From NCBI RefSeq assembly GCF_000002425.4, contig NC_037265.1:15559934-15623933 (forward strand): 64,000 nucleotides of DNA. The letters run 5' to 3'. This DNA is from Physcomitrium patens. Its lineage: Eukaryota; Streptophyta; Bryopsida; Funariales; Funariaceae. This document shows, piece by piece, positions 11,556 to 23,238 of this stretch; position 1 is the stretch's first letter; every line of letters begins with the position of its first letter. The position numbers were made by a program, and so were the translations under genes. The notes under the pieces were generated by a model. That model saw only the letters and a list, made by a program, of their open reading frames with translations. It searched no databases and had not been told where the DNA came from.

Positions 11556-14500
11556 GATCGTGCGCTTGGAATCATGTACAATACATAGTAAAGGTCCTAT
11601 TCTTTTCTCAGACCTCTCACCTTGTTTTACAATAGATATGTATTTAGGACATAAAAATCATAAAATCTTTGCCTTATTAGATTCAAGAGCCTTAGCCTAT
11701 TTTATAGATGAAGATTTTTTCAAAAATCAAAAAATATCTTTAGTCAAGAAAACTAAACCTATACATGTAGAAGATATAGGTGGTCATTTGTTGTCATCTA
11801 TAAATGTTATCTATGAGACTATTCTTTTAAGTGTAGGAATTAAAGATCATAATAATATAGTAGTATTTAATGTAATAAGATCTCCTTTTAATCTGATTAT
11901 TTTAGGATTATTATTAGTAAAAAAATATATCTCTCAAATAGATTGGATTTATTATAACCTTAAATTTTTTGATCGTATAATCAAAGATTGGATTAGTGAA
12001 GTAGAAGTATATTAGTCTAGTACATCCAAATCTTTATTGGTAGGTGCAAGAGCTTTCATACATGTTGCAAAAGAAGGATCATCTTTTGCTATATATACTA
12101 TGTCTATTTCTAATGATAGAAAAATATCAAGTAATATTTCTAGCTAATATCAAGAATTTAAAGATATTTTTGAAAAGAAAAATACATATATTCTTCTAGA
12201 GTATCGACCTTATGATTGTTCAATTGATTTATAAGAAAGAGCTCAATCACCATTCAGACCAATCTATGGCTTTTTGGAGAATGAATTGGCTGCATTAAAG
12301 GAGTACATTGATGAAAATTTAGCAAAAAATTTCATACGCCACTCTAAATCTCTAGCCAAGGCTCCTATCTTATTTGTGAAGAAGAAAGAAGGATCTTTGT
12401 AGATGTGTGTAGAATATCAAGTACTCAATAAGATCACTATTAAAAATAGGTATCTTCTGCTTTTGATTTTAGGACTGCTTGACCAACTCAATCAAGCAAA
12501 GATCTATACCAAAATAGATCTATAAGGAGCATAGAACTTAGTTTGTATCAAAAAAGAAGATGAATGGAAGATTACTTTTCAAACTAAGTATGGATATTTT
12601 GAATATAATGTCATACCTTTTAGACTCATGAATGTATCAACCACTTTTCAACATCTTATGAATGATGTTTTTTGTGAATTTTTAGATGATTTTGTTGTTT
12701 TCTATTAAAACAACATTCCAATCTAAGAACACAGTAAAACATGAACTTCATATTTGTTGTGTGTTTGAGAAACTTGGAGATGCAAGATTATATGCCAAGT
12801 TGAAAAAGTGTATATTCCATACTACTCAAGTTGATTTTTTAGGATACATCATTTCCAACGAAGGCTATTTGATGGATCCCAAGAAGGTCTAAACTATCAT
12901 AGATTGGGAGATTTTAAGAATAATATGAGACGTGCAATATTTTTTGAACTTTGCTAATTATTACCAAATCTTTATCAAGAACTTTTTTCAAGTTGTAGCT
13001 CTACATACACGTTTGACTTGTAAAGACAAACTTAAATGGAATAAAGAAGCCAAAGCATTGTTTGTTGCTATGAAGAAGGAATTTATTTTTGCACCAACTT
13101 TGTATGGCATTGATTTTTCTAAGGCATTTTTTATAGAAATAAATGCATCAAACTTTGCCTTGAATGCAATATAGTCACAAATAAGAACAAATAACAAACT
13201 CCATTGAGTAGCTTTTTATTCTAAGAATTTTTTAGCAAACAAGTTTAACTATGAGATCTACGACAAAGAACTTCTTGCAATTGTGGATTCATTTCAAGAA
13301 TAATATCATCATCTAGAAGGCGCTTCAAGTTCAGTCACAATATATATAAATCACAAGAATCACAAATGTTTCATGTTGGCATATGTTTTGAATTGTTGTC
13401 AAGCCTGTTGGAGCATGTCATAATTAAGATTTGATTTCAAGATCACATATTGACCTAGAAAACAACAAGGTTTATCAAATGCTATCTCTAGACACTCTTA
13501 TCTTGCATCAAAAGAAAGAAATGTATTTTTTGATCAATAAAAAATAATCCTCTTGAAGCTAGTGCATTTTTGTCTTGAAGCAATGAAATCAACATTGAGT
13601 GTTGATTTGATCTTTGTTAAATAAATCCAATTAAATATATCCTTTGATCTTCTTATTCATGATATCAAGAATCATTCTTCTAAGTCTCATGATGTTTCAA
13701 AGTTTGAATTCAAGAACAACCTTCTCTATTTTGAAGGATTCCTATATGTTTCAAAAAAAGAAGCACATTTATGTATTTTTCAAGCACATCATGACTTTTC
13801 AATAGCACAATATTTTGGATACAACAAGACTTTATAGCTTATATCCATAGATTTTTGGTAGCCACAAATGAAGAAGATAGTAAAAGACTTTGTTCAGTCA
13901 TGTGTCATTTATTTAAGATCAAAAACTCCTCATCATCAATCCTATAGATTTTTCTAACTATTGCCTATATTCAAATAACCATGGTCTTTCATTTCTATGG
14001 ATTTTATTATAGATCTTTTTAAGTTTAAATTCATATGGCTCTGTATTTGTAATTGTAGATCACTTCACCAAAATGGCACATTTTGTACTTTATAAAAAAT
14101 CTATTTTAGGTGAAGAAATAACTAAATTTTTTATTGATAATATCTATCACTATTATGGATTACCAAAGAATATTATATTAGATAGGAAGACTCAATTTAT
14201 ATTTAGATTTTAGAAAATCTTATTTGATATTCTAAAGATAGACATAAAACTCTCTTTGACTTTTCATCCTCAAATTGATAAGCAAACGGAATGGGTGAAT
14301 CAAACTTTGGAGCAGTATTTAAGGTATACCGTCAATTAGCATCAAGATGATTGAACAACTCTTTTGCCATGGGTAGAGTTTGCATATAATAATTTGGTAC
14401 ATTTTTCTACTCAACAAACACCTTTCTTTGCTAATTATGGTTATCATTTATATCTTGATACTTTTGACTTTTTAAAAGTTGATAATCCTACAACAAAAGA

Positions 14501-15045
14501 TTTAGCAAATTGTTTGTCAGAGCTACATGTAACAAGGAAGATACAATTAAAAGAAGCTCGAGAATAACAAAAGACCAATGCAGATGCCTATTGCAAGGAA
14601 CAACCATAATTCAACATAAGTGACAAAGTATGGTTATTTTGTCACAATATCAAGACTACTTAGTATTATGATAAATTAGACTATTGTAGGCTAGGACCCT
14701 TTTTTATTTGTAAACAAATCAAGTATGTTTCTTATCAATTATATCTACCAAAGTCTATGAAGATCCAGCTTATATTTCACATATCCCTTCTTGAGCCGTA
14801 TAAGATAGTAAATATCTGAGAAAGAAGATGAATGCGACTTCCTCTTATTAAAGTAGATAATAATTAAGAGTTTGAGGTAGAAGAAGTCTTAGATTTAAGG
14901 AAGCAAAATAGGTTAGAATATCTTATTTATTGACGTGGATATGATATTAGCAAACATATATGAGAGCCAATAAAGAATCTTATAAATGCAATAAAGAAGG
15001 TTGAAGCCTTTCATTAATAACATCCATCAAAACCAAGATGAAGAA
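11556..15045 (+). pseudogene. pol relic of element C (beta type)
   Basis: Eroded polyprotein region. The protease part (about 11560-12015) retains IILGLL and IDWI landmarks. RT (about 12290-12960), RNase H (about 13050-13500), integrase (about 13780-14600) and a chromodomain trace (about 14860-14960) follow in the usual order. Best match is the pol of E3 rather than that of B. Broken many times. Confidence 0.85.
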
Positions 15046-15109
15046 TTATAAAGATCCTTAAAAGATGATGACTACTCATTGTGGAACTTATCCTTAAAAG
15101 GGGCATTAA

Positions 15110-15629
15110 TGACACAAACATATACATTTATTTCAATAATTACTTATATAATTAGGTAGAAGTAGGTAAATATAGATTAATTTCATAAAATCTTCTAGGA
15201 AAGCTTTCTAGAAGCTTTATAAATATAGTTTTAATTTTAGATATGTTTGTAGATTAAAAACTTTGCCAACAAGTTAACTACGTATTGATAGCTTGTAGAA
15301 TAAGCTAATTATGTGGCACATACATAAATAACTTATCTTTTAAGTTAAGACATGTGGTTAACAAAGTCAATACATGTTGGAGGTTCTATAGAATATTGTC
15401 ATGTAGCTCTTAGTTAAAGAGTATATATGGAGGTAAGAGTGAAGCCTTCTTCACTGTTATCAATGCCTTTCTAATCCTTAGTCTTATTTGAAGACTTTCT
15501 AGTCTTCTTATTTTTGGCAATAGCCATTCTAGTTTAATATTACATCCCCTTTAAGTGACTTTGTAGTTCTCTTCAATGACCCAAGAGTGTATTGAGGACT
15601 TTCTTTCTTTGAGATTCATGTCCTTGATA
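15110..15629 (+). repeat. 3' LTR of element C
   Basis: Eroded beta LTR, pair of 9718-10269. It opens TGACACAA and ends CCTTGATA, followed by the duplication TCCAT. The TATA box and hairpin remain recognisable near 15420-15460. Confidence 0.85.
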
Positions 15630-15634
15630 TCCAT

Positions 15635-16235
15635 TAAAAAATTAGCTAATAAAAGTAATATCATCTCATTTGATATTAGTTGTAAGTTGTGAAATTTGTA
15701 AAGCATATATTCTTATGGATTGATTGCTTTGTCATAAAATATGGATCTTATTAGTTGTAACACAAATTATATCATGTTTTTCATACATGGATCAAAATTC
15801 TTTTAAAAAAGCCTCCAAATTATCCAATATTGGATCTCATTGTTCAAAAAAAGATAAAAATCATGATAATGCTAAATGTGAAAGAAGCATATCAATGAAT
15901 CTAACTTGTGATCTTGAAATTGGATAGCTTTGAGGTTGAAGTTCAATCATAAGTTGTACTTGATTGATAAATCTTCAAAACTTAGATTTTCTGTCATTAA
16001 ACTTTTTAAGTAAGGCACTTTTTGGTTCTCTAGTACCAAAAAGATATTCTATCATAGGAAAAGGGGCATGATTGAGTACAGATATTGAAGCAATTTTAAT
16101 CATATCCATACCTTTACTTCTTACTATTCTTGTTTTTTGTGATAGTAAACTAAGTTGATGCATTATAAGCATTAATTTTCTCAATTTTTCTTACATTTTT
16201 TCCATTATATTCTTCATTTCAATAAGCTCTGCCAT
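15635..16235 (-). pseudogene. Element A gag N-terminal relic
   Basis: Minus-strand relic of the capsid gene starting at the ATG near 16235. It aligns with about 34770-35388 of the young beta copy (the MAELVEMKS start and the PRIALLEKFDGTRSKFRGF region). It resumes exactly where the segment ending at 9717 stopped, across the C insertion. Eroded and broken many times. Confidence 0.82.
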
Positions 16236-16446
16236 GATAATACTTAAAAAATAAATATCTAATATCGCTCAAGACAAGCAGAAGAAGGAACTTAAGAATA
16301 AAGAAGATATTAAGAACAATATTAGTTTAGAAGAGGATAATTTGTAACTTATAATATGCTTATGTCTTATAAAGAGAAAGGGATAATCCACTCTTAATGA
16401 AAAAAAGACAAAGCTCTAATATTATAAATGTACTCTTATCAATCTA

Positions 16447-16985
16447 TGAAGGATATGAATTAAAAGAAGATACATAAATCTAAAAAGTTTGTATTAAAAG
16501 AAAAATAACAAAATAACAATAAAGTAGTATGTATATTAAAAAAATTAGAATGGCTATTGCTAAAAGATAAAGAAACTAGAGATTCTTAAATCTAGACTAG
16601 AAGCAAGAAAGGACTTGACAAGAGTGAAAAAAACTTCATTCTTGTCTCTATATATATTATCTAACTAGGAGTTATATGATAATATTCTATAGAACTTCTA
16701 ATATGTGTTGAATTTCTAAGATACACGCCTTAGCTTAAAAGACAAGTTTTCTATATATAGGCCACATAATTAGCTTGTTCTTCAAGCTACCAACATATGT
16801 GGCACATAGCCAACTTGTTAACCATGTTTCTAATCTTAAAAGTCAATTAAAGATATCTAAAAATCAAAGCAATATCTATGAAGCTTCTAGGAAGCTTTTA
16901 TAGAAGATATTATGGAATGAACCTATTTTTACCTACTATTTAATCATATAGGTAATTATTGATTTATATGTGTGTATTCGTGATA
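16447..16985 (-). repeat. 5' LTR of element A (minus orientation)
   Basis: Eroded beta LTR of about 539 bp. Reading the plus strand it opens TGAAGGATATG (from TGTCAAGG) and closes GTGATA (from GTGACA). The inverted TATA/hairpin block near 16610-16660 is visible. The leader of A occupies 16236-16446. Confidence 0.82.
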
Positions 16986-19377
16986 ATTATTGAGTACTCA
17001 ATAAAATTACTATCAAAAATAGGTATTCTCTATCTTTGATTTTAGCACTTTTTAATCAATTGAATCAAGCAAAGATTTTTATAAAAATAAATCTACAAAA
17101 AATATATAATTTGATATACATTAAAGAAAGAGATGAATGAATTTTTAAAATTTTGAATCAATTATGGGTATTTTAAATATAATGTCATGCCTTTTGGACT
17201 CACAAATATAGTAGCTACTTTTCAACATCTAATAAATGATGTCTTTCAAGAGTTTTTTGATGAATTAGTTATTTATTATTTAGATGAAAACTTAAACTTA
17301 TTTTAAGAACATAAAAAAATATGAAATTCATATTTATCATGTGTTACAAAAATTTAAACATACAGGATTATATGAGAAGTTAAAAAAGTGTGTATTCCAC
17401 ACTATTCAACTTGACTTCTTTGGATATATCATTTCTAATGAAGAACTAATGATGGATCCAAAGAAAGTCCTGACTATCATAGATTGGAAGATTTCAAGAA
17501 TAGTAAGGGACGTGCAATGCTTTTTGGACTTTGCTAATTATTATTGAATCTTCATCTAGAATTTTTCTCAAGTTGCAACTCCACTTACATGTTTGACTTA
17601 TAAAGATAAACTTGAATGGAGTAAAGAAGCCAAAGAACCATTTGATACTTTAAAAAAGGAATTTATTTTTATATCAATCTTATATTGTATTAACTTCTCC
17701 AAGATATTTTTCATAGAAATAAATATATCAGACTTTACTTCGAGTGTAGTATTATTACAAATAGAAGCAAATAACAAACTCCATCTAATAATTTTTTATT
17801 CTAAAAAATTTTCAGTAGCCATGATTAATTATAAGATCTATGACAAAGAGCTCTTTGTAATCTTGGATTTATTTTAAAAATAGCATCATTATTTAGAAGG
17901 AACGTTGAATCCAATCACAATATATAAAGATCACAAGAATCTCAAGTATTTCATGTTAGCTTGTATTTTGAATCTTTGCCAAACTCTTTGGAGCATGTTG
18001 TTATGAGGGTTTGATTTTAAGATCACTTATTGACTCGAAAAACAACAAGATTTATTGAATGTTCTTTTTAGACGTTCTTATCTTGTATCAAAAAAAAATG
18101 CATCTTTTGATTAATAAAGAATAATTCTCTTATGGCTAGAATATTTTCACCTTTGAACAATAAAATCAACATTGACCATTGATTCAATTTTTGTTAAAAA
18201 AATTTAATCAAATATGTCCTATGATCTTCTTGTCCATGATTTTAAGGATAATTCTTCTAAGTCTCATAATACTTCCAAGTTTGAGTTTAAGAATAATCTA
18301 CTCTATTTTGAGGGATAATTGTACATTCTAGAAGATGAGGCACAATTACATATTCTTCAAACTTGTCATGACTTTCCAACTGTAAGATATTTTAGATACA
18401 AGACTTTGAAGCTACTAACAAAAGATTTTTGTAGGCCTCAAATATAGAAGGCAATAAAAAACTTTGTACAATCATGTAATATTTGTTCAAGATTGAAAAC
18501 TCCTCGCCATCAACTTTATGGACTTCTTTAACCATTACCTATTCTAAAATAAGCATGAACTTCTGTTTCTATGGATTTTATTAGGGATCTTCTAGTCTGA
18601 GGTTCGTATGATTTTATATTCATGGTAGTAGATTATTTTACCAAAATGGCACATTTTGTACTATGTACAAAATCTATTGCAAGTAAAAAAATAGCTTAGC
18701 TTTTTCTTAAGAATATATATCGTTATTACAGATTCCTTAAAAATATTATATTAAATAAGAAGATTCAATTTATATTAAGATTTTGAAGAATCCTTTTCAA
18801 GATTTTATAGATGGATATAAAGCTCTCTTTGGCTTTTCATCTTCACACTCATGGAAAAACATAATGGATTAATCAAGATTTGAAGCAATATTTGAAGTAT
18901 ACCATCAACTATCATCAAGATGATTGGATAACTTTTTTACTATTAGCACAATTTGTGTATAATATTTTGATACATTCTCCTACTTAACAAACGCCTTTTT
19001 TTGTCAACTATGGTTATCATCCATGACTTAATACTTTTGACTTTTTAAAAGTTGATAATTGTGTGGTAGAATATTTGGCAAATTATTTGTTAGAGCTACA
19101 TGTAATAATAAAGGTGTAGTTAAAGAAAGCTCAAGAACAACAAAAAATTAATATAGATGCCTATTGCAAAGAATAACCACAATTCAATGTAGGTGAAATG
19201 ATATGATTACTTTGTTACAATATCAAGACTACTTGTCCTTGTGACAAGTTGGACTATCATAAGCTTGGGCCTTTTTCTATTTGTGAACAAGTCAATCATA
19301 TTGCTTATCAATTATATTCATTGGAGTCTATGAAGATTCACTCTATATTTCACGCATCTGTTCTTTAGCCATATAAG
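16986..19377 (+). pseudogene. Element D pol relic: RT to integrase
   Basis: Begins inside RT at the [13 protein letters not shown] landmark and proceeds through the palm domain, RNase H (about 17640-18060) and integrase (about 18330-19370), stopping just before the chromodomain at the F insertion. Its match is to the beta pol of E3. Heavily AT-shifted and broken many times. Confidence 0.85.
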
Positions 19378-19756
19378 TATCAAGAATATGAACTAAAAGA
19401 TGATATATAAATCAATGAAATTTGTATCAAAGAAAGAATAAAAAAATAGAAATAAGAAAGTAGGTACATTAAAAAAAAACTAGAATGGCTTATTGCCAAA
19501 AGATAAGGAAACTTGAAACTCTTAAACAAGACTAGAAGCAAGAAAGGACTTGACAAGAGTGAAGAGGGCTTCACTCTTGTCTCTATATATATATATTATC
19601 TAACTAGGGGCTATATGGCAATGTTCTATAAGACCTCTAATATGTGTTGACTTTGTAAGACACATGCCTTAACTTATAAGATAAGTTTTTCTACATGTGG
19701 GCCACATAATTAGCTTAGTCTTTAAACTAATAACATTTGTGGTATATGGCCAATGT
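19378..19756 (-). repeat. Element F 3' LTR, first part
   Basis: Inverted beta LTR opening TATCAAGA. The hairpin/TATA block near 19555-19600 is clear. It is interrupted after GGCCAATGT by the gamma element; the rest is at 52459-52645. Confidence 0.85.
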
Positions 19757-21270
19757 TGTCGTGTTGTAACATGAGTATACCATGAAAATATAAAGAAAGA
19801 AGACTTTTATTAATGTTCAGTTACCTCGAATATTGGGAGCAATGACCATTTCCAGTGCCAATATTCAGGGGCCAATTTAGACACCCCGTCACAGTTGGTC
19901 ATGGCATACTTACCAGTAACGAAATACTCCATTCAAGTCCAATAGTGGCGGTCAACAGAATCGAAAGGACTAAATTGATGACTGAGCGAGCTTGACGCGA
20001 AGGACTAATTTGACCCAATTACGGGAACATCCAGGTCTTACTACGGGCCTCTTAGCCAATATGAGACTTGATTTGGTTGGGTGACTCAATGTAGTCCCGA
20101 TTACGGGAGTTTCGATTCCGTTTCAGGCTGTCCTGTTCTTTGTGCCATTTTAAGGGACGTTGTTTTCAAAAAAAGAACCTTTTAAAAGGCAAAAAATGGA
20201 GGTGAAAGCTTTGACAGCAGAGCCAATTCTGGATCCAAGACGGAAGATTGAAGAAATTCAGAGGCTAGGGTTTGAGAGAGGGGAGAAAAAAACATTTGAA
20301 ATGGTTAGGGAGGAGGAGAGGATTCAGAGATTCGGAAATTAGGAAGGTTAAGAAAAAGGGAGGATACAAGGTTTTTGGGTAGGGGTCAGAAAAGGGACTT
20401 CTGGCGATCAATGCTGAAAGGTCGATATGTTGTACTGGTGAATCGGGGTTTTAAGGATCGGAGAGCTAGCTTCATGCTTCGGGGGAGAAAAGACAGAGAA
20501 TTGGAGGTTTTTTTTTTCATAGGATTTTGAGAAGACTGAGGCAATCATTGCTGTAAGTCAGTGTTATATTATTGAACTGGATTTTTTTTCCGAAAGAGAG
20601 AAAAGGCTCGTACTCTTGATTGTTGTTGAAATGGGAGATACTTCTGTGGTTGAAATTCAGAGTTATCTAGAAGGTTGAGTATGCTGAATGCATACGTGGT
20701 TGTATTAATCTGACTGTACGGATAGAGGATATCTGCCAACAGTTTAAAGAGGTTTTGGAAGTTGGCAAATTGGGATTTGTTTAGAGTTTCTATGATAACT
20801 GGGGACCTACCGACAGGGATAAGAGGAATATCGGCGAGGGACCAAGGAACATCGGTGCGGATTGCAGCATAGCCTCACAATCTATAAGCGGGGTTGAACT
20901 GGAATTTCTTGAATATTCGAAAGGGCTTGCAGAGACACTAGCGATAGATGTTTCACAACAAGTCGAAAGGACAGATTGAGGATCACAGCTTGCCAAAGTT
21001 CATGGTCTAGGATTAAGGTAATTAACGATAAAGATAAAATAAAAAACATAAAATAAATAAAATAAAATAAAAATAACAAAAGAGATTGAAGTTATATAGG
21101 GTCTCTAGGCGTTTTATATTGAAATTAAGCTTTTACATTGCAATCCGATATAGATTGTATTTGGGTAGTCAAGAATCCCATAGACTACTTGAGTACTAGC
21201 GAAATACCATACTACCTCCTACAGCCAGACGCCCGGCACGTTCTCAAGCAAGTTAGCACGTAATACGACA
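19757..21270 (+). repeat. 5' LTR of gamma element (1514 bp)
   Basis: Opens TGTCGTGTTGTAACATG and ends TAATACGACA. This is long for a gypsy LTR. Short ORFs inside it look fortuitous. Its first 640 bp match the partial 3' LTR at 39776-40391 with visible divergence. From about 20470 inward it is nearly identical to the right-arm LTR (51099-51900), while outside that point the two differ strongly. Confidence 0.85.
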
Positions 21271-21274
21271 TAAG

Positions 21275-21290
21275 TGGTGAACCCGACGTG
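21275..21290 (+). promoter_or_regulatory. tRNA-type primer binding site of gamma
   Basis: TGGTGAACCCGACGTG starts 4 nt after the LTR. A leading TGG matches the complement of a tRNA CCA end. I cannot name the tRNA. The right arm has the inverted copy at 51079-51094. Confidence 0.7.
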
Positions 21291-21341
21291 AAAGCTTGAG
21301 GTGGAAGGTATTGGACTTTTTTTTATTTTATTTTTATTTTT

Positions 21342-22302
21342 ATGGAGAACGAAAATAAAAATTTTGAAGGATCTTTGGGAGGAGTTTCTGGTGGGGGTTC
21401 TTCTAAAGAACAAGATATGCATATGGATTCGTCTATTGCTAGTATGTTTTAAGCCTTCTCATTATCAATACAACAACATCAAAGCAATGATTGAAAAGAA
21501 GCTTTGGCAACCAAAGCATTGCAAGCAGTGGTCAATAAAATTGATCAATTTGATAGAAGGAATATTTCAAGGTATTTAAGATGTTATGTTCGTGAAATGG
21601 AATTAAATCGGGTTTTTGAGAAGAAAATGGTTGAATTATTTGGACTTGCTACGATAACGAGATAAGAGACCATATTACATTGATTATGAATCATTAGGGA
21701 AATTCATGGGAGGTTTTTTCACATACATTGAAAGACAAATATTTCTTGGAAGATACTGATCGCGTTACTAAGAAGCTGTTTCTGGAATGGATTGAATGAC
21801 CTAATAAGAATTTGCAAGCAACAGAGCTACTAAAGCAATTTGAGAGGCAGTACTCTCAATTATCGAAGGTAGAAAAATTGACATTGGAGCCAAACAAAGT
21901 TGATTTATTTCTTCAAGCTGCTGATGGAGAATTGCAAGGAAAATTAGAATTCCTTCTTGAAGACAAAGAAGAAGATGAAGGATTGACAACAAAGTAGAAG
22001 AACCTTGAAGATGCAGTGGGGTTGCTTACAAAAAGAGAAAGGAGGAAGGATAGGAGCAATATTCCAAAAACAATACAAGCACCCAAAGCTCCAGTATGTA
22101 CAACTCCACCAACAATGCCTACAGTTCAACCTTCGACATCCTTATCAAAGAAAGCAAATATGGGGATGGAAGAAATTATACGAGGAATGCGAGATCTTCA
22201 AATCAAATTAGCAAGACTTAAAGAGAATACTTCTACAAACAATTTGAAGAATGTTTCAAAACAAGGATATGTACAAAGATGCATTTGGTGTGATGATGCT
22301 TC
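21342..22302 (+). pseudogene. Gamma gag, N-terminal part
   Basis: Gag of the second gypsy lineage, starting at MENENKNFEGSLGG. A capsid-like region contains ELLKQFERQYSQLSKVEKLTLEP and GLLTKRERRKDRS, then a linker with the MEEIIRGMRDLQIKLARL helix, and the first half of a zinc knuckle (CIWCDD). The segment ends at 22302 where element E2 is inserted, and the remainder resumes at 28475. A few breaks. From memory the sequence style recalls gypsy gag proteins of early land plants; that is not verified. Confidence 0.75.
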
Positions 22303-22714
22303 TCTCACGGACACAAAATACAGACTTGAAATCTAACAAGAAGTTCAAGAAGAAGTGACAGAACTAGATTAAACAGATGAGTACAAGAACAACACCAGAA
22401 AGGTGAGCTAGAACTCCAAGAGATGTGTTGTCGAGACTGAAGAACCCTTCAGCCTCGACTCCTATATATACTACTGAATAGGAAGCTTCTCGAGCTACTT
22501 CCGCTAACTAGGACGCTTCTCCAACAACTTCTACTAATTAGGAAACTTCTCGAGCAACTTCCTAGAATCTATCAGAATATTCTAGAACCTTCTAAGCGAA
22601 TCTTTACGGAATATTCTAAGAATCTTCTAGAACCTTCTAAAGGAATCTTTAGAGAATCTTTAGAGAATATTCTAGAAGAATATTCGAAGAATCTTCCAAT
22701 GTATGTCCATGACA
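22303..22714 (-). repeat. 3' LTR of element E2 (412 bp)
   Basis: Inverted alpha LTR ending in GTCCATGACA on the plus strand. It contains the same TTC/GAA arrays as the 5' LTR (for example 22575-22592) and a single TATA/hairpin block. The plus-strand primer tract lies next to it at 22715-22738 (purine-rich on the minus strand). Confidence 0.93.
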
Positions 22715-22764
22715 TCACCTCCTCTTCTAACTTCGAGGTCTCCGAGAAGCAATGTTGTTATCAG

Positions 22765-23118
22765 TCAATACCAACGCAAGAAAATGAAAATCTGTCGCAT
22801 CACATCCGCTATGAATTCCAATTGTTGTTCACGAGGCAAATGATTCATCGGCCCTTGGAGCCAACGGTAGTGACCAACACCTTCAACCTCTGACCAAGCG
22901 TGGACTTCTGTGTCTTCATTGTGAAACTGTCCTCCAAACACACCTTCTGACTGACCGTCGTAGGCAGGCTCGACCTCAAATACAATTACTAGCGATCTGT
23001 TGCTCGGTATCCTCTGACGTCGTCGTGGTACAGGCGGTTCTTCATCTCGCGGTCGTCTTCGTGAGCTAGTCGCTTGAGATGACATAACAAGTGTAGTATC
23101 TTGACTATCCATGTCCAA
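22765..23118 (-). CDS. Third ORF of element E2 (unknown function)
   Basis: A 117-codon ORF downstream of pol, nearly identical to the one in element B (MDMDSQDTTLVMSSQATSS start, arginine-rich RRRPRDEEPP and PRRRQRIP, SLVIVFEVEPAYDG, then the GxGHYxWLxGPxNHLxREQ signature). It extends slightly beyond B's version with RQIFIFLRWY, comparable to the RRIIDFLNI end in E3, which suggests a conserved C-terminal helix. TATAAAAAG lies about 90 nt upstream of the start codon on the same strand. Function unknown; no membrane or secretion signals seen. Confidence 0.7.
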   Translation of the reverse strand: MDMDSQDTTLVMSSQATSSRRRPRDEEPPVPRRRQRIPSNRSLVIVFEVEPAYDGQSEGVFGGQFHNEDTEVHAWSEVEGVGHYRWLQGPMNHLPREQQLEFIADVMRQIFIFLRWY

Positions 23119-23200
23119 AGGCTAAAATGATGAGAGCAAACTATAGTTGCTAACAAAGTTCTACACTATCGAACTATGGGTTTTGGAAGTGCCCTCCCCC

Positions 23201-23209
23201 CTTTTTATA
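23201..23209 (-). promoter_or_regulatory. TATA-like box upstream of the third ORF of E2
   Basis: On the minus strand this reads TATAAAAAG, followed by a G-rich run, 91 nt before the third-ORF ATG. Element E3 has TATAAAAG 84 nt before its third ORF. A promoter role is inferred from position only. Confidence 0.4.
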
Positions 23210-23238
23210 CTACTTGATGAGCAAGCTTCAGCAAGAAG

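Larger units (their letters stand above)
9718..15629 (+). mobile_element. Element C: eroded element with beta LTR/pol and type I gag
   Basis: Plus-strand relic bounded by LTRs 9718-10269 and 15110-15629 and by the duplication TCCAT (9713-9717, 15630-15634). The LTRs and pol align with the beta family, but gag aligns better with alpha element B, so the element is a mosaic. It is strongly AT-shifted with dozens of breaks, and no third ORF can be recognised. It sits inside element A, which is equally eroded, so both are old. Confidence 0.88.
1..16985 (-). mobile_element. Element A: old beta-family chromovirus, split by B and C
   Basis: Minus-strand Ty3/gypsy relic whose left end lies outside the window. 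Its parts read in order at 1-1157 (integrase, RNase H), 7410-9717 (RNase H to gag zinc-knuckle region) and 15635-16985 (gag start, leader, 5' LTR). They align piece by piece with the well-preserved beta element at 29795-36137. Two insertions with 5-bp target duplications (GTAAT for B, TCCAT for C) account for the gaps. It is heavily eroded toward A+T, with dozens of breaks, so it is old. At 16986 the flank becomes plus-strand RT of element D, which shows that A inserted into D's pol. Confidence 0.88.

Noticed and set aside
20790-21079. Overlapping ORFs of 60-70 codons in the gamma LTR, present in both arms
   Set aside because: Low-complexity, hydrophobic or serine-rich translations in overlapping frames, inside an LTR. 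Conservation is explained by the inverted duplication.
21301-21579. 92-codon ORF starting MEGIGLFFILFLFLW, resembling a membrane protein
   Set aside because: It is a shifted frame across the T-rich leader and the start of gamma gag; the gag frame starts at 21342.
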